9,813 nt of DNA from contig DUNF01000077.1 in the NCBI GenBank assembly GCA_012839485.1, positions 1 to 9,813 of the forward strand. Direction: 5' to 3'. The translations under genes and the position numbers were made by a program. This DNA comes from Acholeplasmataceae bacterium (GTDB lineage Bacteria > Bacillota_I > Bacilli_A > ML615J-28 > CAG-698). Positions 1 through 6,644 of the stretch are shown piece after piece. Numbering within the stretch: position 1 is the first letter of the stretch; the number at the start of each line of letters is the position of its first letter. Below the pieces are notes generated by a model, which searched no databases, was not told the DNA's origin, and was given only the letters and a program-made list of their open reading frames with translations.

Positions 1-437
1 TCAACTAATCTTTGAGGTAATTCAACATCTTCTCCGCGTCTTGCTTTTTTATAAAGCTTTTCTCCATCTTGGGAGATAGCAGAAAAAATAGGTGCTTCTT
101 GCATATATTCGCCTAAAAAACTATTTAAAATATCATCAATATTTAGCTCTTCTTTTACCTCTTTTTTAGAGATTATTTCCCCATCCAAATCATAAGAATT
201 AGTACCAATTCCAACTATAACTTCTACTAAATACTCTTTATCTAAGTTAAGTAAATAATCAGAAAGTTTAGTTGCTGAGTTTATCAAGACAACTAAAAGA
301 CCAGTCGCTAATGGATCTAAAGTACCAGCATGACCGATTTTCTTTATATTTAATTTTCTTCTTACTCTTTGAATTTCTTGAAAAGATGAAATTCCTTTTT
401 CTTTATTAATTAAAATAATTCCTGATTTTGTTTTCAT
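1..437 (-). CDS. truB: tRNA pseudouridine(55) synthase TruB, 3' end beyond window
   Basis: TruB isomerises U55 of the T-psi-C loop of tRNAs to pseudouridine in the cytoplasm. The 145 visible residues carry the family motifs in order: an N-terminal substrate-binding strand (SGIILINKEKGISS, residues 5-18), the catalytic motif GHAGTLDPLATG (35-46) with the nucleophilic Asp at 41, the conserved Tyr at 69 in DKEY, the GIGTNSYDLDGE segment (76-87) and the QEAP-FSA...G-KLY--AR-G segment (113-135). The usual Pro in 'NKPKG' is Glu here, and the Lys usual after 'SA-' is Ser; the rest is ordinary. The start at 437 fits the normal N terminus of the family; no Shine-Dalgarno precedes it and a -10 box lies only 7 nt upstream, suggesting a leaderless mRNA. 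The gene runs off the left edge, so the C-terminal half is not seen. The identification is firm. Confidence 0.95.
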   Translation of the reverse strand, partial: MKTKSGIILINKEKGISSFQEIQRVRRKLNIKKIGHAGTLDPLATGLLVVLINSATKLSDYLLNLDKEYLVEVIVGIGTNSYDLDGEIISKKEVKEELNIDDILNSFLGEYMQEAPIFSAISQDGEKLYKKARRGEDVELPQRLV

Positions 438-444
438 ATAATTT

Positions 445-453
445 ATTATATCA
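445..453 (-). promoter_or_regulatory. Extended -10 promoter of truB (probably leaderless transcript)
   Basis: On the minus strand the sequence TGATATAAT is a perfect TGn-extended -10 element. Only 7 nt (AAATTAT) separate it from the truB ATG at 437-435, so the expected transcription start falls on or one base before the start codon. No -35 box is evident; that position falls in the T tract of the preceding terminator. Confidence 0.7.
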
Positions 454-465
454 TAAACAATGCTT

Positions 466-498
466 AAAAAAAAGACCAAAAGGTCGCTTTTGGTCTTT
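466..498 (-). terminator. Rho-independent terminator of the leftmost glycosidase paralog
   Basis: An 11-bp perfect stem (471-481 with 488-498, AAAGACCAAAA/TTTTGGTCTTT) encloses a 6-nt loop and runs into a T tract on the minus strand. It begins 6 nt after the stop codon of the gene ending at 505 and directly precedes the truB promoter. Confidence 0.92.
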
Positions 499-504
499 AG
501 TTTA

Positions 505-2472
505 TTAATAAATTTCTTTTATTAAATCCTCTACATTTGCATACATGTTTTCAACAACTAGCGCAAATGGTAAATGGGCATTGTTTAAGATGCGTGAGTA
601 AGTAATTGAAGGTGTAAATTTATATTCTAACTCTATTACACAACTATCAATTATATCACCAACTTCACTCTTTAAAACACTTAAGGCACCATCAGTAAAC
701 TGATACTGGTGTCCATTAATTGTAATCGGTGCTTTACCATAATTTGAAATATTATTTGTATCACGATAATTGATTGTAAAACTAAATGAATCTGCACTTT
801 CAGTGCATTTTATGCCCCTGAGTTCTGGTTTAACATAAGCAGTTTGAACAAACCCTTTTGCTTCTAGCCCTAAGTTTAAACCATTTGAATCTTCATACGA
901 TAAAGAATACTCATATTCAGTTCCTGGTTGAAGACGTTCAAATGTAGCTTTACCATCAATAACTTCTTTTCTTTCATTGTTTAAAGAAACATATAGTTTA
1001 TTTATATCGTGATCTGCATTATCCTCTAAATTGAATTGAAGATCTAGTTTTCTAACATCAGGTTTAGATGAAATTTCAATTTGAGGTCTTTTAACTGCAA
1101 TTAAAATACAGTTTCCATCAGTTCGTTCCCAACCATCAGAAGGATTATTCTTACATGTTAGACTACCATCTGGCTCACGAAGAATCATTGTAACTGAACC
1201 ACCACCATCTAAGTTATAACCACGAACACAACCATATCTTCTTAAAATTGCTCCCATTTCATAACCATCTAGACCATGTCTTCCTTCAAAAGCATTACGT
1301 CCATCTACAACAATAAAACAATTTGTACCATCTGGTTTTACACCAATAAATGCACGTGGGAAACGTTGTCCCGGCTCAAATCCTAAAGATTCGCCATTTT
1401 CCATAACTCTAGCTCCAAATAAGCTTAAAGCATTATCAACATAAGCAAACTGTCCACTATAAACTCTTTGAACTCTTACCTTTACACCAACTGCTAAAGC
1501 TGCATTTAAATCTTCGTTCATTGTACAAATAGCAAATTGTTCTCTTTGCATAGTAGATAAACTGCTTTTATCAGTTGTACTAATAATACCTTTACCATAA
1601 AAGTCACCAGCAGTATCATTTGGAAGCCAAATTTCAGCACTTGCTACACCATAAAAGTAAGCATCAGAATTTATTTCTTGCGGATAAAAAGTATAAGCAT
1701 TTGGCTGATTAGTAAATACACCATAATAAATACTTGATTCTCCTGCACCAGGAGCTTTATTATGTTTTTGAATATTATGTCTAGCAATAATATTATCATT
1801 TTCATCATATATATCAACTACAGTGATTAATGAACTATTAACTTGGGAAGCATCAAGATAATCAAATGTACTAATATCTTGTCTCCCATCTCTAATAAAT
1901 CTCATAACTCCCCAACCACTACTCTTAGACTTAAAGAAATTTCCATTACTAATTGTAGCACCATTTGATTGAGCCGGAAAAGCTAATTTTCTACCAATAT
2001 CAAAACCATCACCATTAACAGCAGCCATTACATGCCACTCTGGATTTTTAGCCTCAAAGTCTTGAATAAACCCTCTAACTGTAGTTAAGTTCCATTGGTT
2101 TCCTGTATAATTCATCCACGGAATAATCTTAATTCCTGGAGTAGAGGGCACCTCAACAACATTCACATTTTGAGCATAATATACTCCTGATTTTACCGTT
2201 TCATTACTACCATCAAGACCATCAACGTCTTTGCCTATCATACTAGTAGATGTACTTTCACCAGCATGATTGTAGTGTAGTAATCCATAAGGCATATGTG
2301 TGATTTCCCTAACTTCATTTACTTTATAAGTACCAATTTTACCAGAATCTCCTGAATCAGTATACGCAGTATCAATAGCCTGTAATTCTCTTACTGGCAT
2401 TAAAACTAATCCTAATACTAAAACAAGAATAAATACTGTTGATAAACCAATAATTCTTTTTAAATTCCTCAT
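505..2472 (-). CDS. Secreted phosphodiester glycosidase-family protein, paralog 1 (altered active-site neighbours)
   Basis: This 655-residue protein begins with a Sec signal peptide (MRNLKRI, a hydrophobic stretch at about 8-25, likely cleavage after LQA at residue 32), so it is probably released outside the cell; there is no lipobox, LPxTG or C-terminal membrane helix. Residues about 100-460 match the NAGPA/DUF2233 phosphodiester glycosidase fold, whose members remove sugars linked through phosphodiesters: NGDGFD at 153-158, the PR-FIGVKPDG strand at 372-382, DGR at 390-392, NLDGGGS at 420-426 and DGWERTDGN at 446-454. A fibronectin-III-like module (about 463-540, LQPGTEYEYSLSYEDS) and a second beta-rich module (about 550-620) follow, with a conserved tail ending LIKEIY. 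Unlike its neighbours it has Phe371 for His, Ala374 for Thr and Val427 for the second Ser. The start has AAAGGAG 7 nt upstream. The fold is well supported; the substrate is unknown. Confidence 0.88.
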   Translation of the reverse strand: MRNLKRIIGLSTVFILVLVLGLVLMPVRELQAIDTAYTDSGDSGKIGTYKVNEVREITHMPYGLLHYNHAGESTSTSMIGKDVDGLDGSNETVKSGVYYAQNVNVVEVPSTPGIKIIPWMNYTGNQWNLTTVRGFIQDFEAKNPEWHVMAAVNGDGFDIGRKLAFPAQSNGATISNGNFFKSKSSGWGVMRFIRDGRQDISTFDYLDASQVNSSLITVVDIYDENDNIIARHNIQKHNKAPGAGESSIYYGVFTNQPNAYTFYPQEINSDAYFYGVASAEIWLPNDTAGDFYGKGIISTTDKSSLSTMQREQFAICTMNEDLNAALAVGVKVRVQRVYSGQFAYVDNALSLFGARVMENGESLGFEPGQRFPRAFIGVKPDGTNCFIVVDGRNAFEGRHGLDGYEMGAILRRYGCVRGYNLDGGGSVTMILREPDGSLTCKNNPSDGWERTDGNCILIAVKRPQIEISSKPDVRKLDLQFNLEDNADHDINKLYVSLNNERKEVIDGKATFERLQPGTEYEYSLSYEDSNGLNLGLEAKGFVQTAYVKPELRGIKCTESADSFSFTINYRDTNNISNYGKAPITINGHQYQFTDGALSVLKSEVGDIIDSCVIELEYKFTPSITYSRILNNAHLPFALVVENMYANVEDLIKEIY

Positions 2473-2479
2473 TTTAATT

Positions 2480-2505
2480 CTCCTTTACTTGTGTTTAGTA
2501 TAACA
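2480..2505 (-). promoter_or_regulatory. Extended -10 promoter and ribosome site of paralog 1
   Basis: TGTTATACT (2505-2497, minus strand) is a TGn-extended -10 with one mismatch to TATAAT. AAAGGAG (2486-2480) lies 7 nt before the ATG at 2472. The implied leader is only about 18 nt. The -35 position falls in the T tract of the upstream gene's terminator and has no recognisable box. Confidence 0.75.
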
Positions 2506-2516
2506 TAAAATCTATC

Positions 2517-2542
2517 AAAAAAAAGACCTTAAAGGTCTTTTT
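2517..2542 (-). terminator. Rho-independent terminator of paralog 2
   Basis: A 9-bp stem (2520-2528 with 2534-2542, AAAAAGACC/GGTCTTTTT in plus-strand notation, 5-nt loop) is followed on the minus strand by an eight-base T run. It starts 2 nt after the stop codon at 2545. Confidence 0.9.
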
Positions 2543-2544
2543 CC

Positions 2545-4521
2545 TTAGTATATATCTTTAATTAAATTCTCTATATTTGCATATAAATTTTCTAAAGGTA
2601 ATGCAAAAGGTAAATGAGCATTATTAATTGCTTGCTTATAAACATTAAGTGCATTTATTTGATACTCTAGTTCCACTATACAAGTTTCAATAACATCTCC
2701 AACTTCACCCTTTGGAATTGATACAGCTCCATCTAAAAACTGATATTCATGTCCATTTACGATAATTGGGGCTACTCCAAAATTAGAAATATTGCCGGAA
2801 TCACGATAACTAATAGTAAAATTAAATGCATCGCTACTTTCAGTGCATTTAATACCTTTAAGCTCTGGTTTAATATAGTTAGTTTGTACCAAACCTTTCA
2901 TATCCATATTATAGCTAATCTCAGTAGAACTAAAATGAGAATCAGTGTATGATAATTGGTATTCATATTCAGTGCCTGCTTGTAAACGATCAAAACTAAC
3001 TACACCATCAATAACTTCCTTTCTTTCATTGTTTAAAGAAACATATAGTTTATTGATATCATGATCGTAATTATTTTGTATGCTTACACGCAAAGTAAGT
3101 TTTCTTGTTTCAGCTGTTGCTGAAACATTAATCTTAGGTTTTCTAACTGCTACAAACAAACAGTTTGAATCTCTTCTTTCACCACCATCACAAGGTTTAT
3201 TCTTAACAACAATATTTCCATTTGGCTCTCTAACAATTAAAGTTGAAGATCCCCCACCATCTAAATTATAACCACGAATACAACCATATCTTCTTAAAAC
3301 AGCTGCCATTTCATAGCCGTTTAAACCATGTTTTCCATCTAATCCATCACGGCCATCAGCTACAATTAAACACATAGTGCCATCTGGTTTTACACCTATA
3401 AAAGTACGAGGGTGACGAATATCTGTTTGATAGACATCAGGAACATCATTATTTAAAATCCTTGAACCAAATACACTTAAAGCATTATCAAAGTTAGCAT
3501 AAGCACCGCTATAAACTCTTTGCACTCTTACCTTAACACCAACGGCTAAAGCTGCTTGTAATGCTGTATCGTTTGTAGAAATAGCAAATTGCTCTCTTTC
3601 TAAAGTAGCTAAACTACTCTTATCAGTTGTATTTATAATACCTTTTCCGTAAAAATCACCTTCAGTATCATTAGGAAGCCAAATTTCTGCACTTGAAACC
3701 CCATAAAAGCTAGCATCAGAGTCTACATCTTTTGGATTAAAAGTATAGTAATCTGGATCATTAGAAAAAGTTCCATAATAAACACTTGTTTCACCAGCAC
3801 CTGGCGCACTATTATGTTTAGCAATACTATGACGTGAAATTGCATTATCATTTTCATCATAAACATCAATTATTGTAATTAATGAATTATTAGCTTGTGA
3901 TGCCGTTAAATGAGTAAGAGTACTTTCATTTTGTCTACCATCTCTAATAAAACTCATCACTCCTGGACCACTACTTTTTGATTTATAAAACTCTCCTAAA
4001 CCAATTGTTACACCATTTGATTGTTCTGGAAAAGGTAAGTATTTGTAAATATCAAATCCATCTCCATTGATAGCAGCAACTACATACCAATCTGGGTTCT
4101 TAGTTTCAAAGTCGTAAATCATATTTCTAATAGTAGTACGATTCCATTTATTATCAGTATAATTCATCCAAGGAATTAATTTAACTCCTGGAGTTGATGG
4201 TACCTCAAGAACATTAATTTGTTGAGCATAGTATACACCAGATGTTACATAAGCATTAACTGGTCCAGCACCATCAACATCTTTTCCGATTAAAGCTTTA
4301 GAAGTACTTTCTCCTTGATGGCGATAGTGTATAACACCATATGGTAAATGATTAACTTCTGATTCTTCATTTACTTTATAACTAGCATCTTTATTAGCAT
4401 CACCAGAATCAGTATAAGTAGTATCAGCTGCTTGAACTTTACTAGCTGGCAATACTACTACTAAAATTAAACCAAAAATTAATAATATAAATAAACTAAC
4501 AATTCTTTTTAAGTTTCGCAT
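2545..4521 (-). CDS. Secreted phosphodiester glycosidase-family protein, paralog 2
   Basis: The protein has 658 residues from the ATG at 4521. A longer reading from a TTG at 4527 is possible, but that codon lies only 2 nt from the AAGGAG ribosome site, while the ATG sits 8 nt away and gives the same MRNLKRI start as the neighbour, so the ATG is preferred. A signal peptide is followed by cleavage near VQA/A (residues 31-32). The NAGPA/DUF2233 domain shows NGDGFD (152-157), HPRTFIGVKPDG (370-381), DGR (389-391), NLDGGGSS (419-426) and DGGERRDSN (445-453); the Trp of DGWER is Gly here. The fibronectin-III-like and second beta modules carry a Cys pair (559, 614), and the tail ends LIKDIY. By eye about two thirds of residues match paralogs 1 and 3. 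It has its own promoter and terminator. An extracellular hydrolase of sugar-phosphodiester linkages is the family-level inference. Confidence 0.9.
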   Translation of the reverse strand: MRNLKRIVSLFILLIFGLILVVVLPASKVQAADTTYTDSGDANKDASYKVNEESEVNHLPYGVIHYRHQGESTSKALIGKDVDGAGPVNAYVTSGVYYAQQINVLEVPSTPGVKLIPWMNYTDNKWNRTTIRNMIYDFETKNPDWYVVAAINGDGFDIYKYLPFPEQSNGVTIGLGEFYKSKSSGPGVMSFIRDGRQNESTLTHLTASQANNSLITIIDVYDENDNAISRHSIAKHNSAPGAGETSVYYGTFSNDPDYYTFNPKDVDSDASFYGVSSAEIWLPNDTEGDFYGKGIINTTDKSSLATLEREQFAISTNDTALQAALAVGVKVRVQRVYSGAYANFDNALSVFGSRILNNDVPDVYQTDIRHPRTFIGVKPDGTMCLIVADGRDGLDGKHGLNGYEMAAVLRRYGCIRGYNLDGGGSSTLIVREPNGNIVVKNKPCDGGERRDSNCLFVAVRKPKINVSATAETRKLTLRVSIQNNYDHDINKLYVSLNNERKEVIDGVVSFDRLQAGTEYEYQLSYTDSHFSSTEISYNMDMKGLVQTNYIKPELKGIKCTESSDAFNFTISYRDSGNISNFGVAPIIVNGHEYQFLDGAVSIPKGEVGDVIETCIVELEYQINALNVYKQAINNAHLPFALPLENLYANIENLIKDIY

Positions 4522-4529
4522 TTTCAATT

Positions 4530-4555
4530 CTCCTTAATTTACATTAATTATAACA
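4530..4555 (-). promoter_or_regulatory. Extended -10 promoter and ribosome site of paralog 2
   Basis: TGTTATAAT (4555-4547, minus strand) is a perfect TGn-extended -10. AAGGAG (4535-4530) lies 8 nt before the ATG at 4521 and decides that start over the TTG at 4527. The leader is about 19 nt. No convincing -35 is seen. Confidence 0.8.
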
Positions 4556-4567
4556 CAAAAAAAATAT

Positions 4568-4598
4568 AAAAAAAAGACCAAAATTATTTTGGTCTTTT
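4568..4598 (-). terminator. Rho-independent terminator of paralog 3
   Basis: A 12-bp perfect stem (4572-4583 with 4587-4598, AAAAGACCAAAA/TTTTGGTCTTTT) encloses a 3-nt loop and is followed by Ts on the minus strand. It lies about 20 nt beyond the stop at 4618, farther than in the two neighbouring units. Confidence 0.92.
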
Positions 4599-4617
4599 AC
4601 TATTCTAACTATTATAG

Positions 4618-6594
4618 TTAGTATATATCCTTAATTAAATTCTCCATTGTTGCATACATATTTTCAATAGGAAGCGCAAATGCTAGATGTGCATTATTAA
4701 CTGATTGTTTATAAACATCAACTGCGTTTAATAGATACTCTATTTTAACAACACAAGTTTCAATAGCATCTCCTACTTCACTCTTTGGAATTGATACAGC
4801 TCCATCAACGAATAGATATTCATGTCCATTTACAATAATAGGCGCTACTCCAAAATTAGAAATATTATTTGAATCACGATAGTTGATTGTAAAATCAAAC
4901 GAATCAGCATCTTCAACACATTTTATACCTTTGAGTTCTGGTTTATTGTAGTTTGTTTGTGCTTTACCTTTGATATCCATATTCATGCTAAGATTATTAG
5001 AATCTGAATAAGATAATTGATATTCATATTCAGTTCCTGGTTGTAAACGATCAAAAGTAACTACTCCATCAACAACTTCTTTTCTTTCATTGTTTAAAGA
5101 AATATATAGTTTATTAATATCATGATCTAAATTTTCTTGGATATTAACTCGTAAAGTTAATTTTCTTGTTTCTGCTTTAGCAGTAACATTAACCTTAGGT
5201 TTTCTAACAGCTACAAATAAACAGTTACCATCTGTTCTTTCCCAACCATCTGAAGGCTTATTCTTAACAACAATATTTCCATTTTCATCTTTAATAATTA
5301 AAGTTGAAGATCCACCACCATCTAAGTTATAACCACGAACACAACCATATCTTCTTAACATTGCAGCCATTTCATGACCATCAACACCATGCATACCAAT
5401 TAAACCATTGCGACCATCTGCTACCATTAAGCAAATAGTACCATCAGCTTTTACCCCTAGGAAAGTACGTGGGTGGCGAGTTCCAGCTTGGAAGGCATCA
5501 GTTACTCCATTATTTAAGATTCTTCCACCAAATACGCTAATAGCATTATCAATATGTGCATAAGAACCACTATAAACTCTTTGAACTCTTACCTTTACAC
5601 CTACAGCTAAAGCTTCTTTCAAATCTGCATCCATTGTACAAATAGCGAATTGATTGCGCTCTAATGTAGATAAACTACCTTTATCAGTTGTACTAATTAT
5701 ACCTTTACCATAAAAGTCTCCATTATTTTCATGATTAGGAAGCCAAATTTCAGCACTACCAACACCATAGAAATATGCATTTGCATCTACTTCTTTTGGA
5801 TAAAAAGTATATGAAGCTGGCGAGTTAGTAAAGATACCATAGTAAACACTAGATTGTCCTACCTCAGGAGCACTATTATGTTTATGAATGCTATGACGTG
5901 AAATAATATTATCATTCGCATCATATACATCAACTACAGTAATTAATGAATTGTTTGCAGCTGATGCACCAACAAAAGCAAGCGCACTTTCATTTTGTCT
6001 ACCATCTCTAACAAAACCCATTATTCCATTTCCAGTAGTCGTTGATTTGAAGAAATCTCCATTACTAATAGTAACACCATTAGATTGAGCAGGGAATGGT
6101 AGATTTTTATTAATATCGAAACCATCTCCGTTAATTCCGCCTATAATTGTCCATTCTGGATTTTTAGCTTCAAAATCGTAAATAAAGTTTCTTACTGTTG
6201 TTAAATTCCACTTATTACCAGTATAGTTCATCCAAGGCACTAACTTAACACCTGGTGTTGAAGGTACCTCTAATACGTTAACTTGTTGCGCATAATATTG
6301 TCCCCTAACAAATTTCTCTGTACTTGGTCCATATATACCATCAACGTCAGATCCAACAGCTATGCTATCAGATGTACTTTCTCCTTGGTGTTTATAATGA
6401 ACAACACCATATGGTAAATAGTTGATTTCTGTTATTTCGTTGACCTTATATCTACCAGTTTTATTAGCATCACCTGAATCAGTATAAGCAGTATCAACAG
6501 CACTAACTTCTTTAGCTGGCATTGCTGCTAAACCTGCCACTAAAGCTAAACTAAAAACAATTAATAAACTTATAATTCTTTTAATATTTTTCAT
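4618..6594 (-). CDS. Secreted phosphodiester glycosidase-family protein, paralog 3
   Basis: The 658-residue protein has a signal peptide (MKNIKRI, then a hydrophobic core) with likely cleavage after VSA at residue 32 and no anchor. The NAGPA/DUF2233-like catalytic domain carries NGDGFD (155-160), HPRTFLGVKADG (374-385), DGR (393-395), NLDGGGSS (423-430) and DGWERTDGN (449-457). These match the family pattern, so this copy looks intact. A fibronectin-III-like module (about 467-535) and a second beta module (about 551-620) with the Cys559/Cys614 pair follow, and the tail ends LIKDIY. AAGGAG sits 6 nt before the ATG. It shares long stretches with paralogs 1 and 2, including a 47-nt identical block around the DGGGS codons with paralog 1. 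It is the first of the three closely related copies in transcription order and may also receive read-through from the operon upstream. The substrate is not known. Confidence 0.9.
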   Translation of the reverse strand: MKNIKRIISLLIVFSLALVAGLAAMPAKEVSAVDTAYTDSGDANKTGRYKVNEITEINYLPYGVVHYKHQGESTSDSIAVGSDVDGIYGPSTEKFVRGQYYAQQVNVLEVPSTPGVKLVPWMNYTGNKWNLTTVRNFIYDFEAKNPEWTIIGGINGDGFDINKNLPFPAQSNGVTISNGDFFKSTTTGNGIMGFVRDGRQNESALAFVGASAANNSLITVVDVYDANDNIISRHSIHKHNSAPEVGQSSVYYGIFTNSPASYTFYPKEVDANAYFYGVGSAEIWLPNHENNGDFYGKGIISTTDKGSLSTLERNQFAICTMDADLKEALAVGVKVRVQRVYSGSYAHIDNAISVFGGRILNNGVTDAFQAGTRHPRTFLGVKADGTICLMVADGRNGLIGMHGVDGHEMAAMLRRYGCVRGYNLDGGGSSTLIIKDENGNIVVKNKPSDGWERTDGNCLFVAVRKPKVNVTAKAETRKLTLRVNIQENLDHDINKLYISLNNERKEVVDGVVTFDRLQPGTEYEYQLSYSDSNNLSMNMDIKGKAQTNYNKPELKGIKCVEDADSFDFTINYRDSNNISNFGVAPIIVNGHEYLFVDGAVSIPKSEVGDAIETCVVKIEYLLNAVDVYKQSVNNAHLAFALPIENMYATMENLIKDIY

Positions 6595-6600
6595 ATAATT

Positions 6601-6622
6601 CTCCTTCTTTTATATTATATCA
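6601..6622 (-). promoter_or_regulatory. Extended -10 promoter and ribosome site of paralog 3
   Basis: TGATATAAT (6622-6614, minus strand) is a perfect TGn-extended -10, followed by AAGGAG (6606-6601) 6 nt before the ATG at 6594. The predicted leader is about 13 nt. No -35 is recognisable. It shows that paralog 3 can be expressed independently of the upstream operon. Confidence 0.78.
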
Positions 6623-6644
6623 CAAATCTTTTTAAACGAACATT

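Noticed and set aside
2749..2952. Plus-strand open frame of 67 codons
   Set aside because: It lies antisense inside paralog 2, has no ribosome site or promoter, and its translation has no recognisable motif.
3080..3271. Plus-strand open frame of 63 codons
   Set aside because: It is antisense to the conserved catalytic region of paralog 2 and is explained as a shadow of that constrained sequence.
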